This document shows, piece by piece, positions 53,975-62,803 of a stretch of DNA of 64,000 bases; position 1 is the stretch's first letter; each line of letters starts with the position of its first letter. The notes beneath the pieces were generated by a model. That model was not told the origin of the DNA, made no database searches, and saw nothing but the letters and a program-made list of their open reading frames with translations. A program made the translations under genes and the position numbers. Source of the DNA: Saliniramus sp050485405 (lineage in GTDB: Bacteria > Pseudomonadota > Alphaproteobacteria > Rhizobiales > Beijerinckiaceae); contig JBJHBI010000016.1 of NCBI GenBank assembly GCA_050485405.1, positions 4,282 to 68,281 on the forward strand, given 5' to 3'.

Positions 53975-55294
53975 ATGCAAGCGATGAGCAACCTCGAAAT
54001 CGGCGTCATGGGCATCTTCGCGACGCTCGGTCTGATCGCGATCCGCGTGCCGATCGGAATCGCGCTCGGGCTCGTCTCGATCGCCGGTATCACCTTGATC
54101 ACCAATGCGCGCGTCGCCTGGGGCGTGATCTCCGCCACACCGTTCGATTTCGTCGGGGACTGGTCGCTCTCCGCCGCGCCGATGTTCCTGCTCATGGGCT
54201 ACATCGCCACGGCGACGGGGCTGACGAACGGCCTGTTCAACGCCATGCGCATCATGCTCGCGCGCCTGCCCGGCGGTCTGGCCGTCGCGAGTGTCGGGGC
54301 TTGCGCGCTGTTCGCCTCCGCCTCCGGTTCGAGCGTCGCGACCTCGGCGGCGATGTCGCGCATCGCGGTACCGGAAATGCTGCGCTACAACTACGACAAG
54401 GGCCTCGCCACCGGCGTGATCGCCGCCTCGGGCACGCTCGGATCGCTGATCCCGCCGAGCGTCCTGCTCGTGCTCTACGGGGTCTACGCGCAGGTCTCCG
54501 TGGGCCAGCTCTTCATGGCGGGCGTGATCCCCGGCATACTCTCCGCGCTCATCTATATGGGCATGATCATGACGCGGGTGAAGTTCAATCCCGCTCTGGC
54601 CGGAAGCTTCGAGCAGCGCTTCACGCGCGCGCAGAAGATCGCGGCATTGAAGGATATCTGGCCGCTGCCGCTGCTGATCGCATCGGTGATCGGCGGGATA
54701 TTCCTCGGCATCTTCTCGCCGACGGAGGCCGGCGCGCTCGGCGCGTTCATCGCCTTCCTGATCGCGCTCGTGCGTGGGCGGGTGAACTGGGAGAGCATGC
54801 GCGAGGCCTTCACCAATACGGCGGTGAGCACGACGAGCATCTTCATCATCCTGATCGGCTCGGTACTGTTCACCCGCTTCCTCGCCTTTTCCGGCGTGCC
54901 AGCGGCCTTCTCCGACATGATGCTCGGCATCTCCGACAATCCGCTCTGGATCCTGCTCGCCGTCGTGGTGATCTTCCTGATCCTGGGCATGTTCATCGAT
55001 TCGATCGGCCTGCTGCTGCTCACCCTGCCGCTCCTGCTGCCGCTCGTGAACGGTGCCGGCATGGACCTGATCTGGTTCGGCATCATCGCGATCAAGCTGC
55101 TCGAGATCGGCCTCGTGACGCCACCGGTGGGGCTCAACGTCTATGTCATCAAGGGCGCACTCGGGGATCAGGTCAGCCTGACGCGGATCTTCGCCGGCGT
55201 CGGCTGGTTCGTCGGCATGGACGCCGTGACCCTGATCCTGCTCATCGCCTTTCCGGCGCTGGTGCTCTGGCTTCCGGGGATCATGTTCACCTGA
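53975..55294 (+). CDS. dctM: TRAP transporter large permease, DctM family
   Basis: Main transport subunit of 439 residues with about 12 membrane helices. The two re-entrant regions of the family are recognisable: ASASGSSVATSAAMSRIAVPEM followed by GTLGSLIPPSVLLVLYG, and in the second half LGMFIDSIGLLLLTLPLLLP with EIGLVTPPVGLNVYV. The first ATG (53975) and a second at 53984 are both possible. The motif set predicts a Na+-coupled carboxylate-type importer; the substrate is unknown. Confidence 0.93.
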   Translation: MQAMSNLEIGVMGIFATLGLIAIRVPIGIALGLVSIAGITLITNARVAWGVISATPFDFVGDWSLSAAPMFLLMGYIATATGLTNGLFNAMRIMLARLPGGLAVASVGACALFASASGSSVATSAAMSRIAVPEMLRYNYDKGLATGVIAASGTLGSLIPPSVLLVLYGVYAQVSVGQLFMAGVIPGILSALIYMGMIMTRVKFNPALAGSFEQRFTRAQKIAALKDIWPLPLLIASVIGGIFLGIFSPTEAGALGAFIAFLIALVRGRVNWESMREAFTNTAVSTTSIFIILIGSVLFTRFLAFSGVPAAFSDMMLGISDNPLWILLAVVVIFLILGMFIDSIGLLLLTLPLLLPLVNGAGMDLIWFGIIAIKLLEIGLVTPPVGLNVYVIKGALGDQVSLTRIFAGVGWFVGMDAVTLILLIAFPALVLWLPGIMFT

Positions 55295-55437
55295 ATCGGC
55301 CGTAGCGCGGGGCAATTTTTGCTTTCATTGCCGGCACATGGATTACCGCTTGCGCGAAGCCGCGCGAGCGTTCAAGAACCGCCCTGCAACGCGCGTCTCA
55401 CGACGTGCGGATCGATCATACGCGGATCCTCCAGGCC

Positions 55438-56286
55438 ATGACGAAGAGCCACATTCTCACCCTCTCCTGCCCCGACCGGATCGGCATCGTCGCCGCCGTC
55501 GCCGGCTTTCTCGCCAGTCGCGAGGGCAATATCCTGGAGAGCGCGCAATACAACGACCCGGAGACCGGGCGTTTCTTCATGCGGGTGCGCTTCGAGATCG
55601 CACAGGATGTCGATGCCCTGCGAGCGGGCTTCGCCGAGAGCGTCGCCGAATCCTTTGCGATGGAATGGCAGATCACCGGCGCCGATTATCGCCCGCGCGT
55701 CTTGCTGATGGTGTCGAAATTCGGCCATTGCCTCAACGACCTGCTCTATCGCTACGGCTCCGGGCTGCTGCCTGCGGAGGTGGCTGCGGTCGTATCCAAC
55801 CATCGCGATTTCTACCGGCTCGCCGCGAGCTACGACGTCCCCTTCCACCACCTGCCCGTGAGCGCCGCCACCAAGGCCGAGCAGGAGAGCAAGCTGCGCG
55901 AGCTGATCGCCGATCAGGATATCGATCTCGTCGTGCTCGCCCGCTACATGCAGGTGCTGTCGCCGCAATTCTGCGCTTCGATGCCGGGGCGGATCATCAA
56001 TATCCACCATTCCTTCCTGCCGAGCTTCAAGGGCGCCGCGCCCTATACCCAGGCCCATACGCGCGGCGTGAAGCTCATCGGCGCCACGGCGCATTACGTC
56101 ACCGCCGATCTCGACGAGGGCCCCATCATCGAGCAGGACGTCACCCGCGTCGACCACACGATGAGCGCCGACGAACTGATGGCGGCGGGGCGCGACGTCG
56201 AATGCTCGGTCCTCGCCCGCGCCGTGCGCTACCACCTCGAATACCGCGTGCTGCTCAACGGCTCACGGACCGTGGTTTTCCGCTGA
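55438..56286 (+). CDS. purU: Formyltetrahydrofolate deformylase
   Basis: Hydrolyses 10-formyl-THF to formate and THF, balancing the one-carbon pool. The 282-residue protein has an N-terminal ACT domain (about 3-78, ILTLSCPDRIGIVAAVAGFL) and a formyltransferase-type domain with the catalytic Asn/His in IINIHHSFLPSFKGA and Asp in DLDEGPIIEQD. A GTG at 55405 would add 11 residues; ATG 55438 matches the family start. Its last 24 bases overlap the convergent two-halved protein gene. Confidence 0.94.
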   Translation: MTKSHILTLSCPDRIGIVAAVAGFLASREGNILESAQYNDPETGRFFMRVRFEIAQDVDALRAGFAESVAESFAMEWQITGADYRPRVLLMVSKFGHCLNDLLYRYGSGLLPAEVAAVVSNHRDFYRLAASYDVPFHHLPVSAATKAEQESKLRELIADQDIDLVVLARYMQVLSPQFCASMPGRIINIHHSFLPSFKGAAPYTQAHTRGVKLIGATAHYVTADLDEGPIIEQDVTRVDHTMSADELMAAGRDVECSVLARAVRYHLEYRVLLNGSRTVVFR

Positions 56287-57591
56287 CCCCGCGAGCAATC
56301 CCCTCAGATTGGGCAGGAAGCGGTCGAGGAAGCGCGTCGTCGCCGGCATGAACCGGCTGCCGTGGTGGTAGATCGGGTCGAGCGAGGTGACGATCATGCG
56401 CCCCGGCGTCGAGACCCTGTCGTCATAGGCGATCGGGCGCCCGGCATCATCCACGACGAGCACCGTCGCGCCCTGCGGCGGCACGAACCAGCCGTGCAGA
56501 TGCCAGGTGACGTCGCGATCGACCATCCCCGCGAGGAGCGGATGCTCCGGCGCGGCGATGCGCACACCCAGATCCGCACCCGGCGTGAGCCACCACCAGA
56601 AATTCGTCTCCACCGGCGTGAAGGCGACGTTCGGGAGCCAGAGATCGCTGCGGCTCTCGCCCATGGCGACGACGGTTCCCCCCTCGGCGAGGTGCCGGGC
56701 GATCCGCGCGCGTTGCGCGATCATCCGCACCGGCGGCGTGCGACAGGAGACGAGCAGGATATCGCGGGGCGTCAGCACGCCATCGATCGCCTCCGGTGTG
56801 ACGACATCGTCGAAGATCTCGCGATAGCGCGCCCCTTCGAGCGCCTCGATCTGATAATAGGTCCCCGCATTGGTCGCGATCAGGTGCGAGCGAGCGCCGC
56901 GCTCTCCCGAGGCATCGATGCGGGGCGCGTCACGGGCCGGCCAGCGACCGTCGGAACTGACGGCCCCCGTGCGGGGTTCGTCGCCGCTCACGCAATCCCC
57001 GCCCCCCGCCCAGGCGATGATGTTCGCCCAGACGCGCTCGCCGATACCGTGCATCGTGGCGATCTGGGCGAGATCGTTGCCCGCATGGCTGAAGAACGCT
57101 CCGCCTCCGGGCCTGCGCCAGACCCAGTCCACGGGGATGTTGCGCGGATCGTAGGCATTGACCACGACGGCGCCGGGCGGAGGCGGATTCGAGCCTCGAC
57201 CATAAAAGCCCGCCACGCCCTTGTTGGTCTCGAGACTCGCGACATCGACCCCGTTGAAGACCGGATGGGGGTTACGCGAAACGAGGGTGAAATCGCTGCG
57301 ACGGGGCGCCGCCATGACTTCGTAGGGCATCAGACCATCGATGAGCGGGCGCATCACATGGCCGTTGAAGAACCAGCGCCCGCCGCGATCGAGAAAACGC
57401 TCCAGCACCGGGCGCAAAGCCATCGCCGCATCCTGATCGAAGAGCATGCCGGTCACGAGGCCGCGATGGCGCATCAGCACCGACTCCGTCAGATCGGCCT
57501 GGGCGAGCGGGGTCACCGCGCCGCTCGCCACCGCCGGGCGCAATGCCTGTGGGGGCTCCATGCCGCCGGGATGCAACCAGATGACACTCAT
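56263..57591 (-). CDS. Unrecognised protein with two similar GATase1/ThuA-like halves, linked to an ABC importer
   Basis: 442 residues, no signal peptide or membrane helix. I do not recognise a named family. Two halves look alike: residues about 1-200 and about 255-440 each contain a hydrophobic strand, a helix ending in a Gly-Gly turn (FLDRGGRWFFNGH; HLAEGGTVVAMGE), then an HPxxxG strand (NPHPVFNGVD; PEHPLLAGMVDR) and a late PPxGAxVxVxD-type strand (PPPGAVVVNAYD; PPQGATVLVVDD). This order resembles a class I glutamine-amidotransferase-like/ThuA fold, but a catalytic Cys-His pair is not obvious. A Cys occurs in LLVSCRTPP and in GGDCVSGDEP. It is the last gene of a minus-strand operon with ATGA overlaps, after the ABC ATPase, so it probably acts on the imported ligand. 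Confidence 0.75.
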   Translation of the reverse strand: MSVIWLHPGGMEPPQALRPAVASGAVTPLAQADLTESVLMRHRGLVTGMLFDQDAAMALRPVLERFLDRGGRWFFNGHVMRPLIDGLMPYEVMAAPRRSDFTLVSRNPHPVFNGVDVASLETNKGVAGFYGRGSNPPPPGAVVVNAYDPRNIPVDWVWRRPGGGAFFSHAGNDLAQIATMHGIGERVWANIIAWAGGGDCVSGDEPRTGAVSSDGRWPARDAPRIDASGERGARSHLIATNAGTYYQIEALEGARYREIFDDVVTPEAIDGVLTPRDILLVSCRTPPVRMIAQRARIARHLAEGGTVVAMGESRSDLWLPNVAFTPVETNFWWWLTPGADLGVRIAAPEHPLLAGMVDRDVTWHLHGWFVPPQGATVLVVDDAGRPIAYDDRVSTPGRMIVTSLDPIYHHGSRFMPATTRFLDRFLPNLRGLLAGSAENHGP

Positions 57592-58352
57592 GCGACTTCC
57601 TTTCCTGCGAAGACGGGCAGCATGGCCTCGCGCGGGGCGTTTCGCCCATCGAGCGCGCCCATGCGCACCCAATGCATGGGCACGCCGTAGAGCCGGGTCA
57701 TCAGATCCGGCGTGATCATTTCCGCGACCGGCCCCTGTTCGATCGCACCATCGGGCATCATCAGGACGACCTCGTCAGCGACAGCGAGCGCGTGGTTGGG
57801 ATCGTGGGTCGTGAACAGGATGGCGCGCTCCCGGGCCCGCCCGAGACTTCCGATGAGACCGAGCGTGCGCGCCTGGTTACCGAGATCAAGCGCCGAGGTC
57901 GGCTCGTCGAGGACGAGAGCCGGCGACCCGGTGGCGAGAGCCCGGGCGATCAGCACCATCTGGCGCTGGCCGCCCGACATCCGGTCGTAACGGCGCTCGG
58001 CGAGATGGCAGGAACCGACCTGGACGAGGGCGGCGCGGGCCACATCGGCATCCTCACCGTCCGGCTGACCGAACAGGCCGAGCCGCGCGGCACGGCCCAT
58101 CGTCACCACCTCGAGCCCCGACAGCGGAACCTGCGAAGCGCCGTGCTGGGGCACGTAGCCGACGATCGGGGGCGCATGCCGCCTGCCCCGGCCGAGCTTC
58201 TGGAAGCCGAGGATCGCGCGCAGCAGGGTGGTCTTGCCGCGCCCGTTCGGCCCGAGGATCGCCGTCGTGCACCCGCTTTCGACATTGATCGTCAGAGCAT
58301 CGAAGAGGCGCAGTTCGCCGAAGGAAAGCGTTGCATCGCTGATCCCGATCAT
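57588..58352 (-). CDS. ABC transporter ATP-binding protein, FecE/FhuC type
   Basis: ATPase of a metal-chelate or vitamin B12-type importer, 254 residues. Walker A GPNGRGKTTLL (about residues 35-45), Q-loop GYVPQHG, signature MSGGQRQMVLIARAL, Walker B ALVLDEPTSALD and H-loop FTTHDPNHAL are intact. The start overlaps the permease stop and the stop overlaps the start of the next gene, both by 4 bases (ATGA), so production is tightly coupled across the operon. Confidence 0.93.
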   Translation of the reverse strand: MIGISDATLSFGELRLFDALTINVESGCTTAILGPNGRGKTTLLRAILGFQKLGRGRRHAPPIVGYVPQHGASQVPLSGLEVVTMGRAARLGLFGQPDGEDADVARAALVQVGSCHLAERRYDRMSGGQRQMVLIARALATGSPALVLDEPTSALDLGNQARTLGLIGSLGRARERAILFTTHDPNHALAVADEVVLMMPDGAIEQGPVAEMITPDLMTRLYGVPMHWVRMGALDGRNAPREAMLPVFAGKEVA

Positions 58353-59401
58353 GGCCGCCCCACCCGCTTGAAGTGCTGGCGCAGCAACACGGCGAAGACC
58401 GGAGCGCCGATCAGCGCCGTCAATACGCCGAGGGGGATCTCGGCCGCAGTCAGCGTCCGCGCGAACGTGTCTATCAGGACGAGATACCCCGCACCGAGAA
58501 GTGCCGATGCGGGGATCAGCCGACGGTGATCCTCGCCCACGATCAGGCGGGCCGCATGGGGGATGACGAGCCCGATCCAGCCGATCACGCCGGCAACGGC
58601 GACGCTCGTCCCCGTCATCAGCGTCGCGGCGAGGAAGACGAGCCAGCGCTCGCGCTCCGGATCGACCCCGAGCGAGCGCGCCTCGCTCTCGTCCAGCGCG
58701 AGCAGGTTGAGGCGGTAGCGCATGGCCCAGACAAGGACGAGCCCGAGGGCGAGGCCCGGCACCGCGAGGCCGAGGCGCGCCCAGGTCGCGGTCGAGAACG
58801 ACCCCATCAGCCAATAGACGATCGCCGGCAGCGACGAATTCGGGTCGGCCACGAATTGCAGAATGGAGACGAGAGCGGCGAAGAACGCCCCGACGATCAT
58901 TCCCGCGAGGATCACTGTCAGGACTTCGGTGCGTCCGTTGATCCGGGCGAGCGCGCCCACGAGCACCAGCGCGAGCAGACCGAAGACAAACGACATGCCC
59001 ACGAGCACCACACCGTGATAGCCCAGCAGGATCGCGAGCGCGCCGCCGAAAGCGCCGCCCTGGCTGATCCCCAGAACCTGCGGGCTCACCAGGGGATTGC
59101 GGAAAACGCCCTGCAAGGCCGCCCCGCCGACGGCGAGCGCGGCCCCCGTGAGCGCGGCGAGAAGCACGCGCGGCAGGCGGACGAGCTCGACGATGCGGGC
59201 ATCCATCGCCTCCGGATGACCGGAGGGGTCGAGCGCCCGCAGCCAGAGGATTTCGATGATGCGCATCCACGGCACTTCGAAGCGCCCGGCTCCGATCGCA
59301 TGGAGCATCGCTACCGCGAGGCCGATGATCATCAGGGGAAATGCGCCGAGCGGCAGGGCCCTCGCCCCGAAGCCCGGCACGGTGAGGGCCTGGCTGCTCA
59401 T
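58349..59401 (-). CDS. ABC transporter permease, FecCD/BtuC family
   Basis: Membrane permease of 350 residues with about nine or ten helices. Family signatures are LVRLPRVLLAALTGAALAVGGAALQGVFRNPL followed by VSPQVLGISQGGAFGGAL, and the coupling region RSLGVDPERERWLVFLAATLMTG. The C terminus reads HAARLIVGEDHRRLIPASALLGAGYL. FecCD permeases act as homodimers with one ATPase type, in line with a single permease gene here. ATGA overlaps join it to the binding protein gene upstream and the ATPase gene downstream. Confidence 0.94.
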   Translation of the reverse strand: MSSQALTVPGFGARALPLGAFPLMIIGLAVAMLHAIGAGRFEVPWMRIIEILWLRALDPSGHPEAMDARIVELVRLPRVLLAALTGAALAVGGAALQGVFRNPLVSPQVLGISQGGAFGGALAILLGYHGVVLVGMSFVFGLLALVLVGALARINGRTEVLTVILAGMIVGAFFAALVSILQFVADPNSSLPAIVYWLMGSFSTATWARLGLAVPGLALGLVLVWAMRYRLNLLALDESEARSLGVDPERERWLVFLAATLMTGTSVAVAGVIGWIGLVIPHAARLIVGEDHRRLIPASALLGAGYLVLIDTFARTLTAAEIPLGVLTALIGAPVFAVLLRQHFKRVGRP

Positions 59402-60507
59402 CGGGCCGCGAACTGCGCGTAATGCGCCATGCCGCCCTGCATCTCCATCCAGAGGATTTCGTCGATATCGGCATCGGTGAGTTCGTACTCGTAGAGCACG
59501 CGGTAGGCGTCACGCATTTCCGCGCGCAGATCGTAATCGAACACGTCCGGATGCAGCAGGTTGGCCGTCCACATCCAGGTGAGCGGGCTTTCCTGATTGG
59601 GCGGATCCCAGCGATAACCGCCGAGCGGCATTTTATAGACGCGCTCCGTTTGCGCGGCACTGGTGAGCGACAGGATCGGATCGTCGAGGATGCGCGCGAG
59701 CGTCAGATCGGCTTCGAAGGAATTGAGGAATATGACGTCGGGATCCCAGGCGGCGATCTGCTCGACGCTGATATCCGACCAGCCGCCCACCAGATCCTCC
59801 GCAGCATTCTTGCCGCCCGCGAGCATGTGATACCAGGCGTTGTAATTATCCTGCGTGCCGGAGGCGCGCAGATTCTCCTGGGCGCGCAGCAGGTAGAGGA
59901 CCGTGGGGCGCTCGGCTTCCGGGATCGTCGCTGTTCGCTGCGCGATATCGGCCTCGACCCGGGCGCGCCATTCGATGATCGCGTCGATGCGCTCCGGCTT
60001 GCCCATGGCGGTGGCGGCCATGGTCATGTATTCGCGCGTGCGCTCCTCGGCCCCGTACATGATGGTCATGACGTCGAGGCCCGCATTGGTGATCGGATCC
60101 ACGTAATCCGGCCCGCGTCCGGCCCACTGGATCACGAGATCGGGATTCACCCGGGCGAGTTCCTCGATATTCGGGATGAAGTTCGGCGCCGTGATATCGG
60201 AGGGGATATCGCGGGCTTCGGGGAAGATCCGCCCCAGAATACCCTCCAGAATGGCCGATTTCGCCGTCGGATTCATCCCGACCAGCCGCTCGGTGCCCCC
60301 GTCGATCGCGATTAGCGTCGAGGCCATCGGGATGGGGATCGAGGCGATCCGGTCGGCGGGAGCCGCGAGCGTCACTTCCCGCCCCTCGTGATCGGTGAAC
60401 CGGATTTCCTCCGCGACGACCGGCGTAGCGGCGAGCGCGAGCATCGCGACCAACGGAAGGGATGCGGCAAAGGCGAGTGATGCATCGAGAGCGAAGCGGG
60501 TCTTCAT
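59398..60507 (-). CDS. ABC transporter substrate-binding protein, FecB/BtuF-like
   Basis: Periplasmic binding protein of about 369 residues with a signal peptide (about residues 10-34, ending PVVAEE) and the Peripla_BP_2 fold: RFTDHEGREVTLAAPADRI, then NIEELARVNPDLVIQWAG and QIAAWDPDVIFLNSF. It is larger than typical FecB and has a C-terminal extension ending in a Met-rich stretch. ATG 60507 is chosen; a GTG at 60519 is in frame. No TonB receptor is adjacent. Ligand likely an iron chelate, cobalamin-like or other metal complex, not determinable here. Confidence 0.9.
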   Translation of the reverse strand: MKTRFALDASLAFAASLPLVAMLALAATPVVAEEIRFTDHEGREVTLAAPADRIASIPIPMASTLIAIDGGTERLVGMNPTAKSAILEGILGRIFPEARDIPSDITAPNFIPNIEELARVNPDLVIQWAGRGPDYVDPITNAGLDVMTIMYGAEERTREYMTMAATAMGKPERIDAIIEWRARVEADIAQRTATIPEAERPTVLYLLRAQENLRASGTQDNYNAWYHMLAGGKNAAEDLVGGWSDISVEQIAAWDPDVIFLNSFEADLTLARILDDPILSLTSAAQTERVYKMPLGGYRWDPPNQESPLTWMWTANLLHPDVFDYDLRAEMRDAYRVLYEYELTDADIDEILWMEMQGGMAHYAQFAAR

Positions 60508-60952
60508 GGCTTTTCTCACATTCGTCGAGTGTCGTGCGCACCTGCGGAACGCTCAGGCGGCCAAAGCGGCAGAACAAGGTGTCGAGCCCCGGAAACCCGC
60601 GGAGAGACCGGGCTCCACGGCCAGGAACGCCGGAGTAATTATTGATTGAATACATAGAGTCAACAGAAAAATATTATCCACTTCTTTATTAATGCGATTC
60701 TAAAGTGGATTTATCAGAATATTTTCTTCCCTATCTCAACGAAATCAGGCCAATTATATGATGCGTTAAAGGAGCAAAGAACGATCAGCGGTTTGCACAG
60801 CCAACACTGGCAAAAGTCCAGGATTTGAACTGCTCCGCACTACCGTTCCGGCGGCACGATCAAGTCCGGCACGCAACGGCAATCGCAGTAAATGCGCCGT
60901 ATCAGGTCTACGGTCGACCAGAAACGCCGCTTGTATCAATAATCCTGCAGCA
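60508..60952. other. AT-rich upstream region of the ABC operon
   Basis: About 445 bases without a recognisable gene. The stretch 60640-60770 is AT-rich and contains a possible -35 box (TTGACT on the minus strand, 60658-60663) and the inverted repeat ATTCT-N14-AGAAT (60697-60720). A hairpin able to form in the 5' leader RNA spans 60584-60615 (GAGCCCCGG with CCGGGCTC, one bulge). No consensus cobalamin riboswitch box was found in the leader. Confidence 0.5.
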
Positions 60953-61474
60953 TTAATGCTGGCGATCGAGCCTGCCGTAGAAGGGGCGGCCGCGAACAAA
61001 CTCGACAAACCGTTGCACAATCCCTGGCGGCGACTTCGCCCAGCGCCGATGCACCCATTCGAGATGCTCGTAGATGGTCATTCGGGAACGATCGTCGCGG
61101 CAGCGCCAGATATATTTTTCGCAACGCTCGTAAAGACGGACGAAGGTGGCGCGCTCGCTGTCCTTGAGGAGTTGTTCATCGAAGTCGCCGTTGCGTAAGC
61201 CGGCTGCGACGAACTCGTAGTGATTGAGGACATCGCGCAACGCGACAAGCAAATGGTTGTGATTCCCATTGAGCCAGAGCGTCGGGCACTGGCCATTCCT
61301 GAGATGCGGTGCAATCATGTTGCGCTGACTTATGAAGCGCACGTTACTGCTGGTGTTGAGAATGACGGTAATCGTATGCTGCTTACGGGACAGCATGCGT
61401 GCGCGCCGTGCCGTGTAGAGCCAGCCGATGGTGGCGGCGAAGGCTCCGACGAGGATTGCGGTAGTTGGCTGCAT
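60953..61474 (-). CDS. DUF4760 family protein
   Basis: A 173-residue protein of unknown function with an N-terminal membrane helix (about residues 3-20) followed by a helical cytoplasmic domain. The domain pattern is that of DUF4760: a basic RKQHTITVIL start, LNHYEFVAAGLRNGDFDEQLLKD in the middle, and IWRCRDDRSRMTIYEHLEWVHRRW at the end. The gene lies in a less GC-rich patch. The start is the ATG at 61474, with little ribosome-site signal. Confidence 0.75.
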   Translation of the reverse strand: MQPTTAILVGAFAATIGWLYTARRARMLSRKQHTITVILNTSSNVRFISQRNMIAPHLRNGQCPTLWLNGNHNHLLVALRDVLNHYEFVAAGLRNGDFDEQLLKDSERATFVRLYERCEKYIWRCRDDRSRMTIYEHLEWVHRRWAKSPPGIVQRFVEFVRGRPFYGRLDRQH

Positions 61475-61554
61475 ACCGTTTGGGGCTGGCTTTTCCGATT
61501 ACGTCGAACTATGCTATACGATGTATTCGACAAATCGATCAACAGGAGATTGCC

Positions 61555-61602
61555 ATGCGGCGTGAGAACGATCCTGGTTTCGGTGCCAGTTATCCGCTCT
61601 GA
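61555..61602 (+). CDS. Possible 15-codon leader or truncated ORF
   Basis: A short frame (MRRENDPGFGASYPL) has a good AGGAG ribosome site 7 bases before its ATG and is preceded by an inverted repeat GTCGAA-N17-TTCGAC (61503-61531) that embeds a TATGCT/TATACG -10-like sequence. It may be a leader peptide or the truncated first gene of a lost module. It could equally be chance; no relative is known to me. Confidence 0.3.
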   Translation: MRRENDPGFGASYPL

Positions 61603-61756
61603 CTGCTTACGGTAGTGCTTTTCGAAATGTCACGGCGCCACGATCAGGCGCCGGGATGCTGACGTCATAGCCGGCACCTGCCCCGCGCGGCTTGACTTGT
61701 TTCGCAGCCGAATTAAGGGTGCCCGCGTTGAATTCGCGCGTGAGAAAGGCCTCCCG

Positions 61757-62683
61757 ATGGCTGCCGATATGGACCCGAAACGTTCCTTCCAGGGGCTGAT
61801 CCTGACATTGCAGCGCTTCTGGGCGGAACGCGGTTGCGTCGTGCTCCAGCCCTACGACATGGAGGTCGGCGCCGGCACCTTTCACCCGGCGACGACCCTG
61901 CGCGCTCTGGGGCCGAAGGCGTGGAACGCGGCCTATGTGCAGCCCTCGCGCCGCCCGACGGACGGGCGCTACGGCGAGAATCCCAACCGTCTCCAGCACT
62001 ACTACCAGTTCCAGGTGATCCTGAAACCGAGCCCGCCCGACATCCAGGATCTCTATCTGGAGAGCCTGCGCGCCATCGGTATCGACACCGCACTGCACGA
62101 TGTCCGTTTCGTCGAGGATGACTGGGAGAGCCCCACGCTCGGCGCCTGGGGGCTGGGCTGGGAATGCTGGTGCGACGGCATGGAGGTTTCGCAGTTCACC
62201 TATTTCCAGCAGGTGCTCGGCTTCGAATGTTCGCCTGTCGCGGGCGAGCTCACCTACGGGCTGGAGCGGCTCGCCATGTATGTGCAGGGCGTCGAGAACG
62301 TCTATGATCTGAATTTCAACGGCGGCGAGGGCGAAAACCGCGTCTCCTACGGCGACGTCTTCCTCCAGGCCGAGAAGGAATATTCGCGCTACAATTTCGA
62401 GCATGCTGATGTCGAGGCGCTGTTTCGCCATTTCCGCGACGCCGAAGAAGCCTGCCGCGCCATTCTCGCAGCCGGCGACAAGGGCGACCACCACGAGATG
62501 GTGCTGCCCGCCTACGATCAGTGCCTCAAGGCCAGCCACGTCTTCAACCTGCTCGATGCGCGCGGCGTGATCTCCGTGACGGAACGCCAGAGCTACATCC
62601 TGCGCGTGCGCGACCTCGCCAAGGCCTGCGGCGAAGCCTGGCTGCGCACGAAGGCCGGCGGCGGAGCCGCGCAGGCCGCGTGA
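61757..62683 (+). CDS. glyQ: Glycyl-tRNA synthetase alpha subunit
   Basis: Catalytic alpha subunit of the bacterial alpha2-beta2 glycyl-tRNA synthetase, 308 residues. The sequence is highly conserved, including FQGLILTLQRFWAERGCVVLQPYDMEVGAGTFHP in the N-terminal part, WNAAYVQPSRRPTDGRYGENPNR, GWECWCDGMEVSQFTYFQQ and ELTYGLERLAMY. The start at 61757 follows AAAGG. The beta subunit gene glyS is not within the remaining window, and the next gene is on the opposite strand, so glyQ is separated from glyS here by at least 1.3 kb. Confidence 0.97.
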   Translation: MAADMDPKRSFQGLILTLQRFWAERGCVVLQPYDMEVGAGTFHPATTLRALGPKAWNAAYVQPSRRPTDGRYGENPNRLQHYYQFQVILKPSPPDIQDLYLESLRAIGIDTALHDVRFVEDDWESPTLGAWGLGWECWCDGMEVSQFTYFQQVLGFECSPVAGELTYGLERLAMYVQGVENVYDLNFNGGEGENRVSYGDVFLQAEKEYSRYNFEHADVEALFRHFRDAEEACRAILAAGDKGDHHEMVLPAYDQCLKASHVFNLLDARGVISVTERQSYILRVRDLAKACGEAWLRTKAGGGAAQAA

Positions 62684-62803
62684 GACGAGCGCGGGAATTT
62701 CACCCGGCGGGCGGCGAGCACCCCGCCTCGTGCGGCGTGATCTCGCGCAACTCGCCGGTACGGGTCTGGTCGCGGGCCGGGAAGCCGTACGCGGCGCTGG
62801 AAC

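Noticed and set aside
60508..60660. Cobalamin riboswitch upstream of the FecBCD-type operon
   Set aside because: The conserved B12-box and the other core boxes of that riboswitch were not found in the leader; only a simple GC hairpin is visible.
60811..60837. tRNA T-arm-like sequence (GTTCAAATCC on the minus strand)
   Set aside because: The flanking bases do not form the 5-bp T stem or an acceptor stem, and no D or anticodon arm is nearby.
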